From: Anseranas semipalmata
Taxonomy: Eukaryota > Chordata > Aves > Anseriformes > Anseranatidae
Length of the DNA: 64,000 nt
Assembly: GCA_013399115.1 (NCBI GenBank)
Contig: VXAA01000159.1
Coordinates: 1 to 64,000 of the forward strand
Direction: 5' to 3'
Shown here: piece by piece, positions 25,633-37,258 of the stretch
Numbering within the stretch: position 1 is the first letter of the stretch
Layout: each line of letters opens with the position of its first letter
Notes under the pieces: model-generated
Database searches by the model: none
Seen by the model: only the letters and a program-made list of their open reading frames with translations
Told to the model about the DNA's origin: nothing
Translations under genes and position numbers: made by a program

Positions 25633-27486
25633 CACCTCTTCTGCATGACCATTTTCCACTTCTGTTTGGTGAATGTATTAACATCCTTTTGTCTTGTGAC
25701 TGAGGGGCCATCTGAGGAGAAAATGGGAAGGCAAAACTAGGCTGCAGATTATGAGTAGAGCTTACTGTGAAGTCTTACAAGTCATTTTTTTTCCATTTCA
25801 TGATCTACTCATTACTGGTCAGTTGCATATCAGGCCAACCACGTATACTCCTGACATATGGAATGATGGTGAGAGGAGGTAGAGCCAGAGCACAGTGCTG
25901 AAAATGTATGAGTCAGAGGTCTGGCTGCAGCACTGTCTGAGACAGAGCTGGTTGTCTGAGTCTGACTCTCACTGTCTGAGGTTTGACAGATATGCACACT
26001 GCACCAGGAAATGCTAATGCTGGGGCAACGAAGGGACCTAGTGTCTGACTTTGTGCAGACAAGCCAGTCCTCCACAGACAGCTCAAAATACATGCTTCAG
26101 ACTCTGGTGTATCTTGCATCAATAGCAGTCTTGCTGTCAGAGGTGTTTCATGCTGTTTATAAGGCTGCTTGTGGATTAGGGAAAAAGGATATAACAAAAT
26201 AGGTTTGTTCCATGCAACCATGGAGAAAGGATAGACAAAAGATATCCATTAACACTTGTATGTATATTTTCACCTCTGATTAACACCTTTGTCTTTCAGT
26301 TTTCTTTCTTTCTTTCATACGAGTTTGGATACTCTGATTCATTGGTTTCTTGGTATGCATGACCTGATGCATAGAAATCACAAAGGGGGTTGTTAAAGCT
26401 TTGTCCACCAGAACAGAAGCTCTATTCAGAGTGAAGTGTTTGTCAGTTAACTGAATACAAGTAATATTAACTGCTGATTGCAATTTCTTCCTCATGCACC
26501 ATGCTGATGATATTATAATTATAGTCAGTTCCTGAGACCCATGAAGATGACGGTTTTCTAGAAAAGCAGCAAAAGTGAAACTGAACATAGGTCCAGTAAT
26601 ACACAGAAAGAGAGGTATTCAGAGAGGGACATTAAGTAGTCGTAAATGCATTTAATGTTGTTGATAAATAGACTTTCCCATTTTTGCCTAGATTCTTCAA
26701 ACTGCTGCCAGTAGGAAAACAGAAAAAAATACCCTTATAAAGGCAATTAATAAGATTTCTAAGAACTCAAATGAAATTATATTTATATAGCAAAAATATA
26801 AATTTTCAAAGTAAAAATAAGTGAATGTAAAAATATTATTTCTGGTTTGTTCCTTCTAGTTTATGAGGACAAAGATATATTTAAGAGGGAAATAATATTT
26901 CTGTAATAAGCTTATTTCACAACTTCTTGGCGTTTTCCTTTCTAACTGATAACTAGAGAGCTCATCTCCACTAAATTGAGCTTCGTTTCATTTTCCAGAA
27001 GTACATTTTTTCCTGATACCATAAAAAGAAAGTTATGAAGGTAACTAGGGATGAGATATAATGAAATATGTTTTTGCTTTTTTTTCTTTTCTTTTCTTTT
27101 TTTTTTTTGAGAGAGTAAGGAAGGTGGATGGAAATATATATTTATCTTCTTTCTAGCTATCAATATGGAACTAATCACAAATTTTCTTCTCTCTTAAACA
27201 TGAACATAAACCAAAAAATTACCTTTGATTTAATAAATATTTCTATAGCTCAAGGAGTCTTTACAGTAGTTAACTCACCTCTAGATAACAGTCTTTTTTA
27301 AAATACCAGCTTCATCTCTAAAGTCATCTACCTCACACCTCACTTTTCCCCATCCTTCATTCATGTCTATATTAATGTTCTCCAGCTTCCTAATACTTAT
27401 GACAGTAACTAACAGAAAATTAAATTTTAAACCATTTCAGACAACAGATGTATCTGAGATACATGCTGGAACCTTATTTTAGTAGG
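25633..27486. other. Non-coding DNA, no gene seen
   Basis: Unique-looking sequence with moderate GC near 25800-26200 and AT-rich afterwards; T-rich run near 27070-27108. Open frames of up to about 100 codons (for example 26280-26588 minus) show no recognisable domain. Confidence 0.55.
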
Positions 27487-27547
27487 TATAAATTGGTGTT
27501 TCATTGAAGCGCAAGGCCAGTTTACATGAACTGAGAATGTGGCCCAT
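27487..27547 (+). mobile_element. Possible relic of an ancient palindromic DNA transposon (MITE-like)
   Basis: The block from ataaattggtg through cattgaagcgcaaggcc to gtttacatgaactgagaatgtggccc resembles an amniote-wide palindromic repeat that I recall, with ends of the form gggccagattctcag and a core around 'cattgaagtcaatgg'. Only part is left. Recognition rests on memory of that pattern. Confidence 0.35.
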
Positions 27548-27641
27548 AATCTGTTAATGATTATAACAAAAACAGAAAATTGAAGTTGACTAAGTGCTTT
27601 GCTTAGTTTTAATGATGGCGTTCACTCCTACACTGCTCTTA

Positions 27642-27950
27642 CTATGGTGAGCAAGTAGGATCAGCTACAACGCACTTGTGTACATTTTGAGAAATACGTT
27701 CCTCCGTCAGGTTAGACAACTCCCCAGATGTCAAGAGGCAATTTGTGCTGTCAGGTTGCCCAGCCACCAGTCTCAGTGTATGTTTGCCAAAGTGTGCCAG
27801 GGTCTTGTTCCCTAAGAGGAGGTGCAAAGGGTCACAATCTTGTCTGCTACAGTTTGCAGTCAGGTAATTGAAATTCACCTCACTCAGCTGTGTAGGCTCA
27901 GAGATAAGAGAGAAACCGAATAGATGGCTCAGGATTTGCCCTGTATTCAT
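27642..27950 (-). pseudogene. Open frame of unknown identity in the ERV fragment
   Basis: A 102-codon frame on the minus strand beginning MNTGQILSHLFGFSL. It has several N-x-S/T sites and five cysteines, but no domain I can name. It could be the start of a retroviral gene, a remnant of one, or chance. There is no clear signal peptide beyond a weakly hydrophobic N-terminus. It sits about 600 bases downstream of the primer-binding site, where a gag start would be possible, yet no matrix-like feature is visible. The downstream sequence has stops in all frames, so any original gene is broken. Confidence 0.3.
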
Positions 27951-28536
27951 TTACAATTTCTGTGTTTCACTATTAGCAAATTATTAGGTACTTTTAGAAA
28001 AAGTACAGGCGAGTAATCCCCCATTATCTCTTTCCAGCAAAGACTCTGCTATGTCATTCACTATGTCAGGAAGCAAGGGAGAAGAGAAAAAAGACAGCTG
28101 AAGACAAACTGCTCTTCCAGGTTCCTTTCCTTTAAACTGATTTTAAACAGAGTTAGTATGTCTTTCCTTACTTTCTTCTGTCATGTAGAGTTCCTCTTTT
28201 GGGGCAAGAAAGAATACAGTAACAGCCTTGGCATTAGTGTTAAGGGAGGTAACGAGTGACAAGAGCACAGCCACCTCCTCCAGCTGCTTCAGCCCAGGAC
28301 TGTTTCTGTCCACCTGCAGGAGCCCAGCCCAGCCCCCACACTCACACCAGTCCCCCAGTAGCTGGAACTCCGGGCTGAATGTCTCTAGTACCCTTTCAGA
28401 TCCAGAAAGCTTTGGCCTCTCCAACTACTGACACCAGGACCCTCACTTGCTCCAGCAGCTGGCACCATGGCCTGCAGGCCTACACGCCTGGTCTGACCCC
28501 AGTAGCTGGAGCTAGTAGGCACCAATTCCAGTCGCG

Positions 28537-28554
28537 CGCACACAGGTCCCACCA
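28537..28554 (-). promoter_or_regulatory. Candidate retroviral primer-binding site
   Basis: On the minus strand it begins TGGTGGG, one base after the CA that closes the LTR. A PBS must start with TGG because tRNAs end in CCA. I cannot assign the priming tRNA from memory. Confidence 0.45.
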
Positions 28555-28555
28555 G

Positions 28556-29267
28556 TGACTGACTAGTGCATTTAATCCTTGCAGCTCATGTACACACAGG
28601 AGACAGAGTACAAATACACAGAGAGATAGTTAAGAAAAGATTTAATGAGAGAAAAATATAAGAAGATATGACAGACTGTGGTGATCAGGTGCAGGGCATT
28701 TTACTTGTGACTGGCATACCCTTTTCTACCTATCACTCCTCTTTGTTCTTCCGGTGTCCCCTTCCTCCTGCTCCCCCCCACCCCTCCATGGGTTTGCAAA
28801 GCTCTGCAGTTTCTACATGCTCCCAGTCTGGCCCCCTCCTGGTTCACAGTCTTACCAGCTGCAAAGTCCAGGATAATCTTCCCGGAAGTGGCACCACTGG
28901 GAGGTTTGTTTCTTGTCATTGTCTCCATTTTTGCTTTGTCAGGTCTGTCTTAGCATTTTGCTTATGCTTCCCCCTTCTTTTCTTCTTATCATCCCAATCC
29001 ACAGATCCTCACTCACATAACCTTGCTTGAATCAACTTTCTCACATTCCATTTCCTTCCTTATCAATTAGTACAACTGACCAGGTTTTCTAGTCATTGTC
29101 TCCCAACTTAGAAGTCCTCCATCAGGTAACCCAGCTGGAATGAATATTCACACATTCTTACATGTCTTCAATGATTAGTGTGACTGACCAGACTTGTTTT
29201 CCATCACTTCCTCCCTTTCTTATTATCCCTTGTTGCCTTGGAAATTCTCCTTCCACATACCCTTACA
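28556..29267 (-). mobile_element. LTR of an avian endogenous retrovirus, minus strand
   Basis: On the minus strand it starts TGTAAGGGTATGTGGAAGG (plus position 29267) and ends ...TAGTCAGTCA (28556), giving TG...CA ends and a length of 712 bp. A poly(A) signal variant ATTAAA lies at 28641-28646 (minus), followed by the R/U5-like stretch with ctctgtgtatttgtactctg. Upstream is a purine-rich, TATA-poor U3. One base after the end comes the putative primer-binding site, which supports these limits and marks this as a 5' LTR. Class is uncertain. The accidental plus-strand frame at 28668-29030 is not a gene. Confidence 0.6.
28641..28646 (-). terminator. Candidate polyadenylation signal in the ERV LTR
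   Basis: ATTAAA on the minus strand in the context ctctcattaaatctttt, a common arrangement in avian retroviral LTRs. Confidence 0.45.
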
Positions 29268-29499
29268 ATTGAATACTTAAAATGAAACAAACATCCTTGC
29301 ATCCTTCACTACAGTGAAGTTTAAACCAATAGCTTAGTAAAAAGTTTCAATGCTTCAAAAATGATTTTGATAGTTCACTTTTGCAAAAATATGTGCAGCA
29401 CACAACCACATACTGATACATCCCATAACTCTGGAAAAAAAAAAAATCTGTATCCACTGGTGTCTGGCACGCTCTGCCTTGTTATTCTGAATCTCAAAT
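29268..29499. other. Short unassigned stretch between ERV LTR and CR1
   Basis: AT-rich, no recognised repeat; it contains a poly-A run near 29434-29446. Confidence 0.5.
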
Positions 29500-30046
29500 G
29501 ATTGGCTTTCTGGGCTGGCTACAAGCACACATTGCTGGCTCATGTTGAGCTTTTCATCTACCAGTACCCCCAAGTCCTCCTCCTCAGGGCTGCTCTCAAT
29601 CCATTCTCCACCAACCCTGTATTTGTGCTTGGGATTGCTCCAGCCCAGGTGCAGGACCTTGCACTTAGCTTTGTTGAACCACATATTGTTCACACAGGCC
29701 AGCCTCTCAAGCCTGTCAAGGTCTCTCTGGATGGCATCCCTTCCCTCCAGCCTGCCGACCGCACCACTCAGCTTGGTGTCATCAACAAATTTGCTGAAGG
29801 TGCCCTCAATCCCACTCTCTGTGTCACTGACAAAGATGTTAAATACCTGTCCCAGTCAAACCCCTGAGGAATGCCACTTGTCACTGGTCTCTCATCCAGC
29901 CAATTCCTTATCCACCGAGCGGTCCATCTGTCAAATCCATGTCTCTCCACTTTAGAGACAAAAATGTTGTGCAGGACAGTGTCAAATGCTTTGCACAAGT
30001 CCGGGTAGATGACATCAGTTGCTCTTCCCTTATCCACCAATGCATC
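29500..30046 (-). mobile_element. Internal CR1 LINE fragment lacking its 3' end, minus strand
   Basis: Matches the same CR1 region as 7670-8110: ggctggctacaagcacacattgc, ccccaagtcc, cctgaggaatgcc. The minus-strand frames give [40 protein letters not shown] and [16 protein letters not shown]. Unlike the other copies it stops at about 29500 within coding sequence and has no 3' UTR or tail. CR1 is copied from its 3' end, so the missing part was removed after insertion, by deletion or rearrangement. The RT has a deletion between the QG motif and the LTSL block. Confidence 0.93.
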
Positions 30047-31937
30047 ATGTTTTACTCCTGTTCTGTTTTTAATTTTTTGGTAAAATGTGTTCTTTAAGGA
30101 TCTGAAAAACATACCTCGTATGCACTCTAAAATCTCATCAACCTGGCAACTGGTTTAAGGAGGGAGGACACACACCAGTGTTTTCAGTTTCTGAAAGTGA
30201 GGTAGCACTGCCTTAAACAGTCCACACAGGAGTCAGAACTCTGTATCACTGAACAGCTTGTTAGCAAAAAGATTTTGGGCAGGGAACTTCCTCTTACCTG
30301 AAGTAACCAACAGAGTAGTAAGAACCATTGTTGACAGAACTATGGAAATTTGAAGAAGTGGAAAACAAGCAGATTTTCTTTTCCTTTATTCCAAAGTATT
30401 GTTTTATGGTAAATATTTATCATACTTTGTATATATTCATAGCATAAGTACATATATATTTACAAAATTCTTGAGTGGCAAGGGCGTTGAAACCTTTTCT
30501 TTTGGTGTCTTAAAAGCATAACTTTTCTCATCTAGTGAAATAACAGTTTACTAACAAGTTGGAAAAATAATTAAGGAGTCTCAAACTCTGTTCTACTTCA
30601 TGCTTGCTCAAACATTTTGTATTCTCACCTGCAATCATAGTAAATAAGCCCTCACTACATATTTTCAGTTTGAAAGGTCACAGACATGACTGGATGGGGC
30701 AGGCCCATATGCAGCAGATTTACATTTTGGAAATGCTTCACTTTCAATGCTGACGTTTTCATTCTTTAATTTAATTCCCTGCCATGTCTGTATTTATCTT
30801 CCATTTCAGAGGTCGTGAAACAAACTGCACAGTGGAATGGTGCCTACGTAGAATTCTCTATGTACAGATTTTCCCAAACCATTCACATATTCTATGATAT
30901 GAGGAAGGAATGATTAATGCCAAAGCCTTTGATAGTATATGTTGTAGAGATGAGAAGTATTCTAGCTTGGTAAAAGATTGACTTGGCAGATAAATTAGTG
31001 ATTTTTGTTGCTAGATAAGACTTTAGAAAAAGGAGTTAATATTTTTTCATATTTTTCATATTTTTTTCATATTTTTCCTTTCATTTTTCTTAGTGATTTT
31101 AGGGGAAAAATACAGTAGAAGCAGGAAATTTACAATACGTCAGTCAAACCCTCTGAGACAAGTGACTGAGATCAAGATTTTAAGTTAAAAACCTTGCTAA
31201 CTGTTAAAAATTTTCACCTGAAAGTCATTTGTGGTAAAGAATACACTGAATTAGGTTTATCTTGAAAAAAAATGGGATGATTACAATATTAGCTTTCCTC
31301 CATAAATAACAATTTACAATAAATTGATTTTTTAATTTATTTTTAAAACAGAATTTGACTGCAGTTTTTCAGCTGACTTTGCTACTATTTCTGAAACAGA
31401 ATTGCTTCCAAGCACACATTTAAAAGTAAATTAATGCTTTTAGCTCTGCAAGTTTAGCTGAATCAGCACAAATATTGCTGAGCTGATGACACCTTCTATA
31501 CCTGGAGGAGCTGAAATCCAGCACTTAATGAAGTCTTCCCTAATCTTTTGACAATTGAAGGAATAGTTAAAAGTTTTCCTAAGTTGCTGTCACAAGAAAC
31601 GGAAAACAAATATATCTATCGTGCTAGCACCATGTTTGTGATGATACAGTTTATAATGAATGGTACTACCCTTCTTCTCCCAAGGTTTATAAGTCAGCTA
31701 AAGACAATTGTTCAGAGATGGAAAATCATCATAAAGGTTTCTATCTGAGCCTCTCTGTGACATTTACAAAACTTGTGGTCTTTTTGACTGATGAAGGTGA
31801 AGAAGAGAAAAAAAAAAAGATTAGTTTTTCCTGTTTCCTGTATTTTTATTGTCAGGAATTTTTCCTATGAAGCATCCTCAACAAACAGTAATTGGGAATC
31901 AGAAATCTATTACTGCCAATACAGGGGATTCAATAAG

Positions 31938-32065
31938 CTGGGCCCAATTTACTGGACCTGTAGAAATGTCTTCCTTCCTTTTCCTACCTATTGCTGCCAG
32001 TGAAACCCAGTGCCAGTGATCTGTGAGTTTATACTTACACTTTAAACCGGTGTATATCCTGAATG
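31938..32065 (+). mobile_element. Possible ancient MITE-like relic
   Basis: gggcccaatttactg near 31938 and cttacactttaaaccggtgtatatcctgaatg near 32032-32064 resemble parts of an amniote palindromic repeat with 'gggccaaattctgc...ttacaccggtgtaaatcc'. Weak, diverged match from memory. Confidence 0.25.
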
Positions 32066-33659
32066 TTATGTAGCAGGCAATGATATGAGAGTTTCATTCT
32101 GAGGATGAAGCTTAGATTTGGAGACAGTCATTTAAGGACAATAAGCTACCTTGAAACCCACTGAAAAGACTGGGATACTTTAGCAGGGATGCACTTCAAA
32201 AGTTTGGTTGATTCATTTCTTCTTCCAATGGGGGCATGACTGTGGAAAATATGATCTAATGTGCATTGTAAACCCATGGTAAAAGTTATTCTTTCTCTAT
32301 TATACCCAACAGTATAAAATATATCTTTAAATACTACTGCCAACACGATTTTTTTTTTTTTATCTCACCAGAATGAAGATAGTTGTCTTTATAGCAAAGA
32401 GAATAATACACATACACAGATCTGATTAAAAAATTAATTTCTGCTCTTATGCACAAGTCAGCGAGAACCCAGACGCCCTAGTAGTTTCGTTCAACCCTCT
32501 TTTTCTCTACTTGTCATCTGGCTCATCACCTCTGACACTACAGCCTAGTAAACATGGTATCACTATTTCTAGTCACACAGCATAGATTTTTCATTAACCC
32601 AATGATGCAAGGCTTTAGGGCTTGTCAGACCTTTTCTGGATTTGTCTTTGATGTTCTTGAGCTTATTACAGCTTGTTTTAACTAATGTATCAAACCGTCC
32701 AATGGTTAGGTGAATTATACCTAAATGTAGCTTTATGAAATCATCTGATTTTATGTTATAAGAATTACACCCTATATGATAAATGTTTAACAACACTAAA
32801 TAATCATTGTCTACCTAAAATTGAGGGTCAACATGAAAAGAAGAGCAGTCAAACAGACTTAAAAAATACAAAAATAACCATAGGTGGAACTACAGCCAGA
32901 GAGAAAGCAACCCCACCAAAAGACTCTGAAGAACTCAGGACACTGACTGCTTGCCTTGGCAGCTTTTCCATTGGGTGATGGTTGATCTCAGGACTTACTG
33001 ACTTACTGGAAGAGTTCTGAGCAGCAGAGAGAGGGTTAGATGCTAGAAAGACTGCATATATCAGTTTTACATCCATTAGTATTGGGAATGAGCTGTAATT
33101 GGATCATTTGGACAGAAAGTCTTAACATCATTGTAACTATAATAATACTTTTGTCTTATTTTTCATTTATTATTAACATTTTGATCAGACTTTCAGTAGT
33201 TTCTCTGTTCCACGTGTGTAGTATTTCTTCACAAAAATAGTGTGGGTACTGCTGCAACAGAAATCAGGGCCCTTTATCAAGGAATTAACAGCAGCTATCT
33301 AAATAATATCTAAATTCATACTTATGTCTTGCAGAAAAGTGAGCAAATCATTACTTGAAAAGAAATTCAAATGACTTTAAGAAAGGAAGAGAGGAATAAA
33401 ACTACACATTACTGAAAGACTTTGGGAGTGTTCTTATTTGGCAAGTGATGCTTTCTATTACTTAGGCCAGATATAATGCAGGAAGGAGGCTAAAGATAAC
33501 AAGCCATGGACTGGGCAGTAGAAAACAAGTTTGTGATTACAAAAAATTTATTTGCAAGGTTAGTTTCATTTTTGAATAATTCTGTCTCACTATACTGAAG
33601 AAAAACACAACCGTAGGAGAGGTTTGTGTAATGGAGCATCAGGGAGAGAAAAGAAAAAG

Positions 33660-33695
<36 letters not shown>

Positions 33696-33733
33696 TGGCC
33701 CAATTTATCAGTGCTGATTTTTTTTTTTTTTTT
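33660..33733. repeat. A30 run facing a T16 run
   Basis: Thirty A at 33660-33689 and sixteen T at 33718-33733, about 28 bases apart; able to pair as a hairpin. Confidence 0.8.
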
Positions 33734-36700
33734 CCAGCAGACAGGATGAAACCTCTATAACCTACATACAGATACAAAGAATTATGTGGGCATATACATT
33801 TGCAAATTGCAATGTCCATTTATGACAATTGGCATTGGCCACAAAAATATTTGTGTGGACTTGTCCTCTACTGTAGGAAGGTGGTTATAAAACAGAGCTC
33901 GGAATAGTGAAATGTAAAAGATTCCCCTCTATTTTTGTGGACGATAATATCAGAAGATGTTATTACTGAACTGGGGTGTATTTTGCATAATCTAAGGAAA
34001 ATGCCAAGCAAGACATTAAAGAAATTAGAAGCTAATAGGGATGAAAAATCTGGAGCTAACACAGAGATACAAGATCTTTACTTTTAACTGAGAGACTTGT
34101 AGATGTTGTTGGGACCCAAACCTTAGATTTTTCTTAGAGAAGAAAAATAAGTTTCTCGGTGATTTTAATTTCATAGTCTGCAGTTTGGTAATATCTCTGT
34201 TACACTTCACATAAACTCTGTAAATGAAGGTGTTTGAGTTGTTGAACAGTGCAGGTGGGTAAATAGGGATTTTTCCAGAATATGAATGTTCTCCTATTTG
34301 CTTCTCATAAGAAGCTATGAATAATGCCATCTGGGAAGATTTTCTATATATTTTGTCATTTGAAATCACTTGTTCCGCACATATTAATCTGAAACACTGC
34401 ATCCAAGACTTGCCAGGATCTGTGGGCACTCAGAAAGTTTCATCTGCAGATAGTATTGAATTTATTATTTCCCCGATCATCATTTTCATTTAACTTTTAA
34501 TAGGGGAGAAGTCCTATATGAAAGCAGCACGCTTTCATATAAAAACAGAAAAGTTTGAATTTCTGATTACAAAATTGTAAATGTAACTGCAATATAGAAG
34601 TGTAAAACTGGAAAGAGCAGACCTAAAATACCTGATGTTAATCTCTTTGAGCAATAGTTTAAGATTTTTGGGGGGATTATGTCTCACTGACCTTTCTATC
34701 ATGAAACTCTTATGGGTTGGGATCCTAACCCTCTAGAGATTTTTTCTTCCAAATTTATCCGTGGAAACGTTCTGGTTCCTACACACTGCAGAAAGGTCTC
34801 GAGTGAATAAGCTTTCAGGAAACTTAAGGGACTTCTCTTTTGAAATGATATATAGTGAATGCTAACTTCTTTAAATATCAACATCTTTGATGAAGAAAGA
34901 GTGACTTTGGAGGGTTGATTCTGCTACTCCTATTTATATTTTGTCCTTAGACACACTACACTAGAAACTACGGGATCACTTCCTGAATCAGAGCAATTCT
35001 TGAACAGTGGCAGAATAAATCAAATGGACATCAAGTTGGGAAGTCAGTTGAACTACAATTATAAATTTACATTGTAAATATTTTACACGGTATAGCTCCT
35101 AAGCTTTTTGCAGCAGTATCACCTTTGCTTTATTAGCATGCCATAGAGATTAAACAACAAATTAATGCATGTTGTTACAAAATGTTACAAAGAAGTCTTG
35201 AGAAAGTCTGAGAAAGTCCTAAGTGAAGAAGTTTTACTGCAGACCAAAAAATTATTATTGGAATGGGAACTATCAGACAAGTTCTCCACAGCAGTAAATT
35301 ACTATTTATATTAGTGATCCTCCTTAGAATAAGTTTCCCTTATTCAAAACTGGAAATCAGAGCCTCTGTTCAAGATTGTTTGGTAGTCATAACTGGTGGC
35401 AGTTTGTTTCTAAAGTTAATTTTTGTATCACTGAACATTTTTCTATGAATAAATGTTTATTAAAGAGTTGAATTTTCCCCTTCATTTTCAATATTACTCA
35501 TTAAATATCTGATGCTAAGCCTAAAAGTTGTCACTGTTATCTATATGGAATTTTTCTTTACTATATTACCAATATGCATATTTTATTTAATATTGTGAAT
35601 GTGGCTAATTTTGCATTGCATATATAAGAACCATAAAGAATTTTTCCTACTGTTAACTGATATATTTCACCCGCATGGGTAGCACTGCGTTAGAACTATT
35701 TCTACTACTGGAAAAAAGGCTGAATACTTGTATTGATTTTGTAATTAACAAGAGATATATTACATTTGGAAAGGAAGTTGGCCAAAATTTTATGCCATCG
35801 TTACATAAATTACATAGTAGAAGAACTGACATGAAAAAGCAACACAACCAGATCTACATAATAATATCAGGATTTCAGATAGTATCAATTTAATTATGAA
35901 AATGTACTCACAACTGTTTGTCAGATTTAGGCCCTCCTTCTGCAAAGTACTTCAGTTTCAGGAATGTCTCATAATAAGTACCAAATCATTTCCTGAACTG
36001 TTTATTTGTTGAGATATACAGAAACTCATGCAGCTGTAAAGAAAATAAAGGATAGGTATTAAGCTAGAGCTCAGATACTATCATAAACTAAACAACTAAG
36101 TTATAAACATCTCAGCTATAAATAAAGTGATATTTATAATCACATTTCTGAAATCTCAGGAATTCTGGTTCATTAATTTTTAATGGAAATTTCAGTAAAA
36201 ATTTTGGTATAACCCAAATATTTAGACTTTATTCTTAGATTTTTAATTCAAGCAAATAAATAGAGTCATTGAGTACAATAAAATGCTTTCGTTCTTATAT
36301 CTCTAAGTTATTTTTTCAGGTCAGGTTCTGAAGCCTTGCAAATGCTGGTTATATAGTGTACATTTAATCTGTCTTTTATAGGATCTATTCAATTAGGAAG
36401 AATCATTGGAAATGTCCTTTGAGTTCCTATGAGCTTCTGAATAATTTTGTAGTCAGAAACATTCCTGTCTAGTTTACAATACAAACACAGTTGGGCAAGA
36501 CCAAACCACATTAGGAAGGATGCTGTAATGCAAACATGTTAATTACATTTCTTTTTTCTTGCAGCCTTAGTTACACATAACTCAAAGGTCTTAACACAAG
36601 AAAAAATGAGAGTTTTCTCATTCTGTAGAAAGGATATTGCCTCATTTATCCATTCACCAAGTTACCCTTCTACTAGTTCTGTTAATCCTTCTTACTTCAC

Positions 36701-37232
36701 CAGATAATAATTACTCTTTATAGGATTTATTTTTAATTAGATGTGTCAGTTTGAGAGATGGTGATAGCATATAGAACTGCAGAACTCCCTCATGTTTCTG
36801 GACAACCATCCATATATATTCATTTTTGTTTCTGTTAAACTTCTCAAAAAAAAAATTGTTGAGCTTAATAGATGAACTTTTACCGCCCTTCTCCCACTGG
36901 TATCATTGCTCCCTTCTTTCAAAACATGTCGGCGTGTATGTGTTCAAAGACTGATAGTTTCAAGTTTCTTTCATCCAATTCCTTTGTGGAGAAGAAAGTG
37001 GAGAAAAACCTGAAGACATGAAACCAAATGCATCCATCCATTCTTTGTGGTCCTCTCATCAGTTTGAATGAGTCACTGAAGTTCTTGACAAGCAGGATTG
37101 TTTTAAAAGATCTCTGAAGTTTCCAACAAAAGAGGGATAAAAGTTCAAAGGTACCAGCATGCAGATAAACCTTATCAGTGTCTGTTTCTCTCTTATGTTT
37201 CTCTCTGTGTATCTGGATAAAAGCATTCTTCT

Positions 37233-37258
37233 TTGTTGTTGTTGTTGTTGTTGTTGTT
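37233..37258. repeat. (TTG)n trinucleotide repeat
   Basis: Eight or more TTG units. The minus-strand frame reads a short glutamine run from it; no gene is implied. Confidence 0.9.

Larger units (their letters stand above)
27640..28555 (-). mobile_element. ERV internal fragment (leader and 5' part), minus strand
   Basis: Lies directly downstream, on the minus strand, of the LTR at 28556-29267. It opens with a plausible primer-binding site at 28537-28554 (starting TGG, one base after the LTR end) followed by a GC-richer leader. The leader carries degenerate units around 'cagctgctggag' (plus-strand positions near 28278, 28358, 28460 and 28500). Farther on is an open frame at 27642-27950. No gag, pol or env motif is secure, and no second LTR is found in the window, so the provirus is truncated; its 3' boundary is uncertain, about 27600-27640. 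Confidence 0.5.

Noticed and set aside
25262..25711. 149-codon open frame on the minus strand
   Set aside because: Antisense to the 3' coding end of the plus-strand CR1; GC-rich composition keeps it open.
33660..33689. A30 as the poly(A) tail of a processed pseudogene
   Set aside because: No coding similarity upstream and no flanking duplication seen; CR1 machinery in birds does not readily make poly(A) retrocopies. A homopolymer fits better.
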